Of a DNA stretch of 13,195 bases, positions 6,803-13,195 are shown piece after piece. A model generated the notes under the pieces. That model made no database searches and was not told the origin of the DNA. It saw only the letters and a program-made list of their open reading frames with translations. The DNA comes from Candidatus Aegiribacteria sp. Lineage in GTDB: Bacteria > Fermentibacterota > Fermentibacteria > Fermentibacterales > Fermentibacteraceae. The translations under genes were made by a program, and so were the position numbers. The stretch spans positions 1 to 13,195 of the forward strand of contig JAIOSX010000123.1 in NCBI GenBank assembly GCA_021107345.1, written 5' to 3'. Within the stretch, counting starts at the first letter, position 1. Each line of letters starts with the position of its first letter.

Positions 6803-7732
6803 TCAAATCACGGGATTCGATACAAGAGTCCTGCTTGTGGGCCAGACCGCTCTGCTTCCGCGAATATCAATATGGACAAATGGGCCATGGGTTGGGATCC
6901 ATCTGTATGCAGACGCACCTCCGGTAATAACTTTTCCCTCGACTTCAAGTCTTCTGACGATCTCAACAAGGTATTCACCATCGTATACATCAACTCGTTT
7001 GTTCCGGTCTATATCATCCATGAGATTGTTCGAGGGCCAGCTTTCAATCCAGATATCAGCAGCCTGTCCGTACAGGTGGAGGCTCTCGGTCGTTTCATTA
7101 CCTATGGAAGCATTGTACGCAGGCGTTCTGAAACCACTGATATTGTGAATATCGTTTGCCTGGGGATAAACCTCTTTTACAGCGGCCAGTACTGCTTCAA
7201 GCTTATCGGCCAATCTCAGGTCAAATGCCATGTACTGCGGATAATTCCCCTCGACACGGCACAGAAACTGACCAAGAGTAAGATGGGTTGATATCCTTGC
7301 CCCTGACGAGGCGCTGGTTAGCTCAATGAAATAATCCGGCAGGTGGTCACGTTTGTTTCCGTCTCCATAACTTCCGATCGGGAATGAGTTAAGAGTGGTG
7401 GTCCTCCATCTGCAGGACTCAACGGGAACTATAACCGTATACTTTGCAACCGCATTACCGCTGCTTACATCAATATAAAAGATACCATGGTTCCGGGGAG
7501 CCCTCCATCCGAAGGAACCGCCGGCTCCGCTGGATGGATATCCTTCCGTAGCGCTCCATCCGGTATTCTCATTCTGTACTGACAGGGTTACATAATCACC
7601 GGGCATCACTACAAATGCCAGTCTGTCCTCAGGCAACGGGTTTCCATTAATGCGAAGTTCAATGGAAGGCGAAGCAGGAACGGGATCAACCGAAGTAGAA
7701 AATAGCATCATCCATATCAGTAGCCAGTACAT
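6803..7732 (-). CDS. Secreted M15-type (D-Ala-D-Ala carboxypeptidase-like) zinc peptidase
   Basis: A secreted 309-aa protein. A signal peptide covers residues 1-20 (MYWLLIWMMLFSTSVDPVPA). A beta-rich, Ig-like N-terminal region follows (about 23-104). The C-terminal domain carries the zinc-ligand pattern of peptidase M15-like/DUF882 proteins: SGFRTPAYN (199-207), SLHLYGQAADI (His219 and Asp226) and FVHID (His287). Enzymes of this fold trim D-amino acids from peptidoglycan stem peptides in the periplasm. The ATG at 7732 has AGAGGA about 9 bases upstream. It is followed 14 bp later by the L,D-transpeptidase. A carboxypeptidase that makes tetrapeptides would supply L,D-transpeptidase substrate, so a joint role is plausible. 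The actual bond cut is not proven by sequence. Confidence 0.85.
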   Translation of the reverse strand: MYWLLIWMMLFSTSVDPVPASPSIELRINGNPLPEDRLAFVVMPGDYVTLSVQNENTGWSATEGYPSSGAGGSFGWRAPRNHGIFYIDVSSGNAVAKYTVIVPVESCRWRTTTLNSFPIGSYGDGNKRDHLPDYFIELTSASSGARISTHLTLGQFLCRVEGNYPQYMAFDLRLADKLEAVLAAVKEVYPQANDIHNISGFRTPAYNASIGNETTESLHLYGQAADIWIESWPSNNLMDDIDRNKRVDVYDGEYLVEIVRRLEVEGKVITGGASAYRWIPTHGPFVHIDIRGSRAVWPTSRTLVSNPVI

Positions 7733-7787
7733 TTTACATTATCCTCTCAAACATCTTCCATCAAAGGAAAATGCATCATTGTTCCAT

Positions 7788-8402
7788 TTACAATATACGT
7801 CTTCCTGAATCGTAGAGAACACCACTACAGTGAAGCTTTACAGCCTCGGAATAGGCTATGTGCTCCTGTTGCAGTATCCTGCAGGACAGCGTATCAACGG
7901 TATCATCATCCTTCACATCTACCGTCTTCTGCAGGACGATAGGACCGGTATCAACACCGGCATCTACGTAATGAACCGTGCAGCCTGTTACTCTGACACC
8001 ATAATCAAGTGCCTGTTTCTGAGCGTGCAGCCCCGGAAAGGAAGGAAGTAATGAGGGATGTATATTCATAATTCTGCCCCGGTACTCTTCCAGTAACGGA
8101 CCTTTGATGATTCTCATAAGACCGGCCAGGCAGATTAGTTCAATACCTCTTTCCTTTAAAAGACGAGTCCATTCTATTTCCTCTGCCTCCCCGAATTTCG
8201 TGCGGTACTTGCCCGGTGTCATGTAAATGGCTTCAACTCCCATTGCTGATGCCTTTCGAAGAACATCAGCTTCTTCGTTATCGGTTATCAGCAGTGAAAC
8301 TCTTCCATCACCAGTGTCACCCTTGCAGAGAGCTTCGAAGTTCGATCCCCTGCCTGAGGCGAGAACTGCTATTCTGAGTATACTGCCTTTATCGAGTATC
8401 AT
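7788..8402 (-). CDS. purN: Phosphoribosylglycinamide formyltransferase 1
   Basis: Transfers the formyl group of 10-formyltetrahydrofolate to GAR to give FGAR, the third step of purine synthesis, in the cytoplasm. The phosphate-binding loop LASGRGSN is at residues 14-21. The active site has NIHPSLLPSFPG (113-124, Asn113 and His115) and HYVDAGVDTGPI (144-155, Asp151), giving the Asn-His-Asp triad. The length of 204 aa is normal. The ATG at 8402 overlaps the previous TGA by one base and the upstream AGAGGAT is rather far. The annotated start adds about eight residues before the usual IAVLASGRGS opening. The stop is TAA and is followed by 55 bp before the next gene. Confidence 0.96.
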   Translation of the reverse strand: MILDKGSILRIAVLASGRGSNFEALCKGDTGDGRVSLLITDNEEADVLRKASAMGVEAIYMTPGKYRTKFGEAEEIEWTRLLKERGIELICLAGLMRIIKGPLLEEYRGRIMNIHPSLLPSFPGLHAQKQALDYGVRVTGCTVHYVDAGVDTGPIVLQKTVDVKDDDTVDTLSCRILQQEHIAYSEAVKLHCSGVLYDSGRRIL

Positions 8403-9643
8403 CAGTTTCTATTATCCTCTTCGATAACCCGTGGTGGTTGATCGTTGAATGTCCATGTTATTCCGAATGAATAACTTCTGTAATCATCCAGAACATCCTC
8501 AAGTGCAAAAATGAATGCAAACCTGCCTAATGTAAACAAGGACTTGATATCCATGGTTCCGCTTGTACTGGTATCTGCATGAATGAGTTCCCAGGAGATT
8601 CCTCCATGTATCCTTCCCGCAGCTCCCCAGGGCAGTGAGGGCAGTGCGATTCCACTGAAACGGACACTGTCTTCCTCAATAGAGGCTCCAGCATGTAGAA
8701 AACCGTAACGGGTACTTACCAGGGAATGTATTCCTCCCTCAAAACCGTTCTTATCAGCTTCCAGAGTGATTTCAAGAGGATCAATACCTGCCACAGCTAC
8801 AAAACGGGGATCAGAATCCGGTATGAGAGCGACCCCCCCCTGAAAATTGAAGATCCCTGATTCTGCAAGTATCCCGGCAGTACCCCCGGGGTAAATATCT
8901 CCGTCAAGGTCAATAATATCGCTTCTTAACACAGTCCTCATTCCAAATACTGGAAACTCCAGACGGAGATGAGCTTCTGCATGCAGTATTGAATCATCAG
9001 AAATGCTTACTGCGCAGGCGGTCTCGATATCATACCTGGAAACCTCCATTCTATAGGAACCGAGAGCTTCCCAGTACCTGCCCCCCGGATGAAAGTGAGC
9101 GAATGAAATCCTGGCTGCTGCATCCGCGTGATTCCACCCTGTCCAAAGTGTATATCCGTCTTCAGTTGTCTGCCAGCCACGACCTCCAGTTTCAAATTCA
9201 CCTGAACGGAGTATGTATCTCTGATTATTAAGAGAATCCTCTCTGGACATCGTAAAATCAACCAGCAGATAGGACATTACAGGTCTTCTGAGATAGGCAG
9301 AATATCTGCTGTTCAATGAAGTGTTCTGAATAAGGCCCACTCCGCTTGAGTACGAGCTCTCGGGAACAGCAAAGGAAGTGAAATCCATTTCCCAGCTCCC
9401 GTTTCCCCAGACTCCTGCTTCCAGTGGAGATTTCAGGCTCAGGGATTCGAATGATCCCCATCCGGGAAATGGCTGAAAGCCGGAACTTATCACAGGAACT
9501 CCGTCTCTCAAGAATCTTGTCTCCCATTCAAGCAGCTGTGAAATCGTCCATGAGTATATGGATGATGTCTCCAGAATATCAGATGGTGCGGGCTGAAGAA
9601 CAGGAACAGCAGTCAGAGCGGAAAGGATAAGACAGTGTATCAA
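8402..9643 (-). CDS. Secreted beta-rich protein of unknown function, outer-membrane-barrel-like
   Basis: I do not recognise the family. The 413-aa protein starts with a short signal peptide (MIHCLILSALTAVPVLQPAP). The rest is low in Lys and has many alternating polar/nonpolar stretches and aromatic residues, such as SYLLVDFTMSRED, AAARISFAHF and the C-terminal SYSFGITWTFNDQ. This is what a small outer-membrane beta-barrel looks like, but the charged end (VIEEDNRN) is not the classic terminal Phe. The start is TTG at 9643-9641, which overlaps the pgi stop as TTGA, with GGGG 8 bases upstream. A run of eight G (plus-strand C at 8833-8840) encodes Gly-Gly in the middle of the gene. It sits between pgi and purN with no metabolic hint to its role. 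A secreted non-barrel beta protein remains possible. Confidence 0.8.
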   Translation of the reverse strand: MIHCLILSALTAVPVLQPAPSDILETSSIYSWTISQLLEWETRFLRDGVPVISSGFQPFPGWGSFESLSLKSPLEAGVWGNGSWEMDFTSFAVPESSYSSGVGLIQNTSLNSRYSAYLRRPVMSYLLVDFTMSREDSLNNQRYILRSGEFETGGRGWQTTEDGYTLWTGWNHADAAARISFAHFHPGGRYWEALGSYRMEVSRYDIETACAVSISDDSILHAEAHLRLEFPVFGMRTVLRSDIIDLDGDIYPGGTAGILAESGIFNFQGGVALIPDSDPRFVAVAGIDPLEITLEADKNGFEGGIHSLVSTRYGFLHAGASIEEDSVRFSGIALPSLPWGAAGRIHGGISWELIHADTSTSGTMDIKSLFTLGRFAFIFALEDVLDDYRSYSFGITWTFNDQPPRVIEEDNRN

Positions 9644-10923
9644 GCTTCGTACCCCGGACGATTCAACGCTGCATAGGTCAGAATCTTGCCCCTCTCCACT
9701 CCCGGCTGATCAAGAGGATTGATATCAAGCGCCAGCCCTGCCAGAACGGTTGCTATCTCAAGTGACATGATAAGTTCACCCAGGCTTCTTTCATCCAGCT
9801 TCTTCATTTCGATGTAACTAACCGGTATATCGTTCTCTTCAAAGGCTTTTCCTGTGGCTTGCGCTTCAGCTGTTCTGAGTTCATCAGAGGTAAGACCGGA
9901 AAGGTATGCCAGAGAAGGATATTCTTCGAATCCCCCCGGTATTTGCGGTGCATTCCTGTCCGGAGGAGTTGTGAGTATGGTCACAGTTTTGTCTCGGGGT
10001 CCCTCCATGAACAGCTGAACCAGTGAATGCTGGTCAGCTGGTCCCCTGCATGCGAGTGGAGTCTGTCCCGTTACAGTTGGCCTACCCGAGAGATCCATCT
10101 TCTTGCCAAGGCTTTCCGCCCATAGCTGAGAGAACCAGAGCGCCGTATCAAACAGCCTGTCCTCATACGGAAAAAACACGTGAACAGGATACCTGGAGAA
10201 ATTACTTACGAATCCTGCTGCAATTGCAGCAGCCAGACTTGCGGTGCCCTTCTCCGAAAAGTCTACTGCCACAGCCAGTGCGCCCTGAAGCAGAGCCTTA
10301 ACGTCTATTCCTGCAAAAGCAGCAGGAAATAGACCCACCGGACTGAGAACACTGAATCTCCCACCCACTGAGTGAGGAACGGGAAGAGATGACCAATTCC
10401 TGTCATTTGCCAGCCGACGAAGATCTCCCTTTTGAGGATCAGTTATGACCGTTATTCCCTTCTCCCCGTTAGCCGATTCAGCTATCCATCTGTAAAGAGA
10501 AAGAAATACGGATATTGTTTCAGCAGTGCCGCCTGATTTGGTTATAACAGTAACCGATGTCCTGTCGGGATTCATGCAGCGTGTGAGGGAAGATATAAAC
10601 CCCGAATCCGGTGAATCCGCTACAACGACTTTCGCTTTTTCATCAAGGGTTTTCGAGAAAGCGCTTAAAAGAGCCCTGAGCCCCAGTGACGATCCGCCAA
10701 TTCCGCAGACTATCATGCGGTCAGCATACCCCCTCACGGTGTCCACAAGCCCAAGTGTTTCAGAGAGGAGTTCCGAATCTCCCGGAAGATCCATGAAACC
10801 CAGCTTCCCCCCCATCTTCCATTCGTTGAAGACATCGATTATCCTGTCAGGAAGAGGAGCAAAATCGTAGGAAGTTTTGAAAACAAGCTCAGTGTTCAAC
10901 GGAATTCTCCATTCATTTCTCAA
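9640..10923 (-). CDS. pgi: Glucose-6-phosphate isomerase
   Basis: Interconverts glucose-6-phosphate and fructose-6-phosphate in glycolysis and gluconeogenesis. All key motifs are visible: the phosphate loop GIGGSSLG near residue 74, KSGGTAET, VGGRFSVLSPVG (Arg of the active site), QLWAESLGK (catalytic Glu), ADQHSLVQL (His) and QPGVERGK (Lys near the C-terminus). At 427 aa it belongs to the shorter bacterial form, not the enterobacterial form of about 550 aa. TTG at 10923-10921 is the only sensible start. It overlaps the adaptor-like lipoprotein gene by 11 bp and has only a weak ribosome binding site, so coupling is likely. It shares TTGA with the following gene. Confidence 0.96.
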   Translation of the reverse strand: MRNEWRIPLNTELVFKTSYDFAPLPDRIIDVFNEWKMGGKLGFMDLPGDSELLSETLGLVDTVRGYADRMIVCGIGGSSLGLRALLSAFSKTLDEKAKVVVADSPDSGFISSLTRCMNPDRTSVTVITKSGGTAETISVFLSLYRWIAESANGEKGITVITDPQKGDLRRLANDRNWSSLPVPHSVGGRFSVLSPVGLFPAAFAGIDVKALLQGALAVAVDFSEKGTASLAAAIAAGFVSNFSRYPVHVFFPYEDRLFDTALWFSQLWAESLGKKMDLSGRPTVTGQTPLACRGPADQHSLVQLFMEGPRDKTVTILTTPPDRNAPQIPGGFEEYPSLAYLSGLTSDELRTAEAQATGKAFEENDIPVSYIEMKKLDERSLGELIMSLEIATVLAGLALDINPLDQPGVERGKILTYAALNRPGYEA

Positions 10924-11773
10924 CCCATGTCAGAAGATTCGAAGTAAGAGGTTCCCCTGGCAATATTAGAACAAGGCTGTTATTGTTCTCACCCGCCCGG
11001 AATACCGGTATTGTATCATGCTCTACTGTAATTACATAACTATCAAGTTCACTTTCGTATACTGCGAATCGGGGCACTGCCTGAAGCTCTGAGAATCGAG
11101 CTTCAATTGCCTGAAGTTCCCCGGAATATACAGCATATCCAGGCCTTTCCTCAACAAAACGGATACCGCTGGATCCCGGAGGCCAGAAGTTAACTGTACA
11201 ATCAGGTGGAGGAAACACCTGGAACAGCTCGCTGCTTGCAACGGAAACCTCGGTAATAACATTTCCGGGGCTTATCCGCTGATCAGCCGCGGTCAGAATT
11301 TCTTCCACAGTACCAGTCACCGGGGATATATACAGGGTTTTCGCGTTTGACAGCAGGGAATCAAGAAGCAGGGTCAGGCTGTCTACCTTTTGCTGCATAA
11401 GTGAATCTGAATGCAACATGGCAGAGGCCATATCAAGTTCCATGGAAAACCTTTCCATCTCAACAACACGAAGGTCTTCCAGGAACTGGAACAGTGTATC
11501 ACCCTCCAGGATATCCTGCCCCTGGGAAACGTGTATATCGGTAACCACTGCAGAGCCCTCCCCTGACCACTTCAATGAAACTGTGTCAGGAGGTGAGACC
11601 TCGAACCTGAATCCTGGAACTTCCGAAGCAAATGCAGTTACAGGCTCTTGCCGGGTGGAAGGTACACCCTCCCTTCCTTCCTCATCGGAGGAACAGGCTG
11701 AAATGAATATCATGCCGGCAAGGATGACACTGCCTGGCACTGGACAAATCGGACTGCGGGAAGTAATTTTCAT
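10913..11773 (-). CDS. Periplasmic-adaptor-like lipoprotein (HlyD/membrane-fusion type)
   Basis: A 286-aa lipoprotein with the lipobox ISAC (Cys27) after a hydrophobic segment. The mature part resembles a periplasmic adaptor. A first lipoyl-like half (about 70-100) contains SAVVTDIHVSQGQDILEGDT. An alpha-helical hairpin rich in Leu/Ser follows (about 101-145). The second lipoyl half (about 147-180) contains LYISPVTGTVEEILTAADQR and ISPGNVIT. Adaptors of this type link an inner-membrane pump to an outer-membrane channel, but no pump or channel gene is in the window and the hairpin is short. The start ATG at 11773 is weakly supported by an AAGG 13 bases upstream. It leads the minus-strand run and is divergent from the plus-strand lipoprotein. 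The remote relationship is from domain layout only. Confidence 0.75.
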   Translation of the reverse strand: MKITSRSPICPVPGSVILAGMIFISACSSDEEGREGVPSTRQEPVTAFASEVPGFRFEVSPPDTVSLKWSGEGSAVVTDIHVSQGQDILEGDTLFQFLEDLRVVEMERFSMELDMASAMLHSDSLMQQKVDSLTLLLDSLLSNAKTLYISPVTGTVEEILTAADQRISPGNVITEVSVASSELFQVFPPPDCTVNFWPPGSSGIRFVEERPGYAVYSGELQAIEARFSELQAVPRFAVYESELDSYVITVEHDTIPVFRAGENNNSLVLILPGEPLTSNLLTWVEK

Positions 11774-11816
11774 TGGTTCAAATATGCCTTGTCACTCAAA
11801 TCATGAAAGAAGAAGC
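11774..11816. promoter_or_regulatory. Short divergent intergenic region between two lipoprotein genes
   Basis: Only 43 bp separate the start codons of the minus-strand adaptor-like lipoprotein (11773) and the plus-strand lipoprotein (11817). Any promoters must lie partly inside the opposite coding sequences. I see AT-rich stretches but no convincing -35/-10 pair. This is the natural place for the promoters of both transcription units. Confidence 0.35.
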
Positions 11817-12536
11817 ATGAAATTCCTGTCACATCCTACTGTAACTTCGTTCTTTCTGGCTTCATTGCTGGCCCTTTCGGGATGCGGTGAGACCAGAACA
11901 TCGGGTTTTTACGCCGGATTATCAACTACACGAACCGCAACTTCGGATACTTCATATATATATACCGCATCAGCCTTCACAACATCACCCGAAGTTGATG
12001 ATACGCTGATGAACTGTACTTTTGATGATATACTTGCAAAACCATTCGGTTCCACATGCCATTACGTAGTCTACAACGGATTGATGCATATAGACAACTC
12101 CGTTTTCTCGGAACCGGTTATACTTCTTTCCACAGCGGGCCTCATCGATGACGGCCTTGTCGAAGCCCAGTTCGACCTTGTGGATGCACCTTCCCACTGC
12201 GTTGTGGGGCTGGTGGTAGGGGCTGAATCAACTCGGAGTTTCCTGCTTCTTGGAGTTAATTCAAGGGGACAGTACACAATTCAGAGAAGTATCAACGGGC
12301 TCTGGCTGCCTGTAATGGGGCTGGATATCTTTGAATCCAGCAGACTTCTTCCGTACAGCCAGTCCGGAGTGGAAGTATCGGCACTGGTTCATGATAATTA
12401 CATTGATCTCAGAGTAAACGGACAGCTGATACAGGTTGTTAGAACCACAATGCCTGCTCTGGGTCAGGTGGGAATATTCGTTGACGGTTATGTGAACACG
12501 AACCTTGACCGTATCACCGTGGTCCCGTCGCAATGA
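11817..12536 (+). CDS. Lipoprotein with a jelly-roll (LamG/DUF1080-like) domain
   Basis: A 239-aa protein with a signal peptide ending in the lipobox LSGC (Cys23), then a Ser/Thr-rich linker (about 24-60) and a beta-sandwich. The core includes GLIDDGLVEAQFDLVDA, VVGLVVGAESTRSFLLLGVN, GQYTIQRSINGLWLPV, DNYIDLRVNGQLIQVV and GQVGIFVDGY followed by the final LDRITVV. This order is typical of concanavalin-A/LamG or DUF1080-like domains that bind or cleave sugars, but no catalytic residues can be assigned. The frame is open far upstream (from about 11418) because the antisense gene leaves it open; the lipoprotein signal fixes the start at 11817. The ribosome binding site is weak. It overlaps the next gene as ATGA, so the two are probably co-translated. 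Confidence 0.8.
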   Translation: MKFLSHPTVTSFFLASLLALSGCGETRTSGFYAGLSTTRTATSDTSYIYTASAFTTSPEVDDTLMNCTFDDILAKPFGSTCHYVVYNGLMHIDNSVFSEPVILLSTAGLIDDGLVEAQFDLVDAPSHCVVGLVVGAESTRSFLLLGVNSRGQYTIQRSINGLWLPVMGLDIFESSRLLPYSQSGVEVSALVHDNYIDLRVNGQLIQVVRTTMPALGQVGIFVDGYVNTNLDRITVVPSQ

Positions 12537-13195
12537 TACAGCTGCTTTTCTCGCTGCTGATTCTGTGGTCTCCTGATACAGGCAGAACAACCCCCCTCCG
12601 CTATACCGATCCCGATCCGCTCGATGATAATGCGCCCAGCGGTATACCTGTTCTTATGTATCACCATGTCAGCGATCCCGTTAACGGGTACTACGGAGTC
12701 TCCACAGGCAGACTGCGTATGGACCTTCAGCTTCTCGATGAGGCCGGATTCTTTCTGATAACTTCTGAGGATATCGAGAACGGACTTATGCAGGTTCCGG
12801 AGGATCGCAGGCCGGTGATACTCACGTTTGATGATGGATGGCAGGATAATTTCAATTTCATCCTGAGGGGAAATACGGTGGAGATCGACCCCTTTTGCGC
12901 GGTAGCTGTCCTTGAAGATTACTGTGATGAACATCCGGAGTTCGGACGCGGCGCAACCTTCTTCATCTCCTGGGACAAGATCCCCTTCGGCCAGGAGGAA
13001 TTCGTAATGGAGAAATTCAATCTTCTTCTTGATATGGGTTACTCCATTGGAAACCACACGAACATGCATGCTGATTTCATGGTTCTCCCGCGGGAGAAAT
13101 GGGAGAATGCCGTGATCCTGCCTATGGTCAAATTCCACAGAAGACTGGGGCTCAGAACCTCCGAGATATTCGCAATGGCTTATCCGGGGGGCAGA
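12533..13195 (+). CDS. Secreted polysaccharide deacetylase (CE4/NodB family), 3' end outside the window
   Basis: Deacetylates N-acetylated polysaccharides such as peptidoglycan or exopolysaccharide in the envelope; 221 codons are visible. The start ATG at 12533 overlaps the previous stop (ATGA). A short hydrophobic leader (MIQLLFSLLILWS) is followed by VLMYHHVSDP (about 40-49), the metal motif ILTFDDGW (96-103, Asp100 and Asp101), ATFFISWDK (141-149) and GNHTNMHADF (173-182, His175 and His179), then AYPGGR at the window edge. TFDD, HxxxH and the PGGR motif are the CE4 catalytic and metal-binding set. The stretch between TFDDGW and ATFF is about 37 residues, longer than in compact CE4 enzymes. 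Poly-beta-1,6-GlcNAc deacetylases (PgaB-like) share the YHHV opening. The substrate is unknown. Confidence 0.9.
   Translation, partial: MIQLLFSLLILWSPDTGRTTPLRYTDPDPLDDNAPSGIPVLMYHHVSDPVNGYYGVSTGRLRMDLQLLDEAGFFLITSEDIENGLMQVPEDRRPVILTFDDGWQDNFNFILRGNTVEIDPFCAVAVLEDYCDEHPEFGRGATFFISWDKIPFGQEEFVMEKFNLLLDMGYSIGNHTNMHADFMVLPREKWENAVILPMVKFHRRLGLRTSEIFAMAYPGGR

Noticed and set aside
6779..7291. A 170-codon plus-strand frame
   Set aside because: It is antisense to the M15-type peptidase and shows no domain of its own.
7733..7787. Promoter or terminator in the 55-bp gap between purN and the M15-type peptidase
   Set aside because: I see a ribosome binding site for the peptidase here but no convincing promoter pair on the minus strand (downstream of the purN stop) and no stem followed by a T-run.
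11418..11816. Long upstream extension of the plus-strand lipoprotein frame
   Set aside because: This part is antisense to the adaptor-like lipoprotein gene. The signal peptide and lipobox begin at the ATG at 11817.
12488..13138. A 216-codon open frame on the minus strand
   Set aside because: It lies antisense to the CE4 deacetylase, whose frame has the full set of family motifs. The minus-strand protein shows no recognisable domain.

Overview
The window reads as chromosomal DNA of a Gram-negative-type bacterium. It has compact, co-oriented, overlapping housekeeping genes and moderate GC. It also has two lipoproteins with clear lipoboxes, a periplasmic-adaptor-like protein and a beta-rich secreted protein that looks like an outer-membrane barrel. 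No RNA gene, CRISPR array, transposase or phage gene is visible. About half of the genes seem to start at TTG or GTG, and one seems to start at CTG. The mix of families and the heavy use of TTG suggest an uncultivated FCB-type lineage, for example something near Fermentibacterota. That placement is a guess from style, not from a marker comparison.

Minus strand, read from about 11.8 kb down to 1: adaptor-like lipoprotein, then pgi, then an unknown beta-rich secreted protein, then purN. After a 55-bp gap come a secreted M15-type peptidase, an L,D-transpeptidase, a membrane-anchored PQQ-type beta-propeller with a repetitive acidic tail, era, scpA, scpB and an RsuA/RluB-type pseudouridine synthase. 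Within this run neighbours overlap by 1-20 bp or are separated by at most 55 bp, so it is probably one or two long transcripts. A likely promoter and a large inverted repeat (1390-1452) follow the pseudouridine synthase. A second short operon then reads cmk, plsC and the first codons of another gene that runs off the left edge.

Plus strand, from 11817 to the right edge: a lipoprotein with a jelly-roll-like domain and, overlapping it by 4 bp, a secreted CE4 polysaccharide deacetylase that runs off the right edge. This pair is divergent from the adaptor-like lipoprotein, with only 43 bp between the two start codons.

Functionally the window mixes central metabolism (pgi, purN, cmk, plsC), chromosome segregation (scpA/scpB), ribosome work (era, pseudouridine synthase) and envelope building (L,D-transpeptidase, M15 peptidase, propeller, lipoproteins, deacetylase). 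The most unusual points are an Era that has lost the G4 Asn-Lys and G3 Gly of its GTPase motifs, a cmk without an ATG/GTG/TTG start in its frame, a 63-bp imperfect hairpin at the expected 5' end of the cmk transcript, and a peptidoglycan/propeller cassette embedded just upstream of era.
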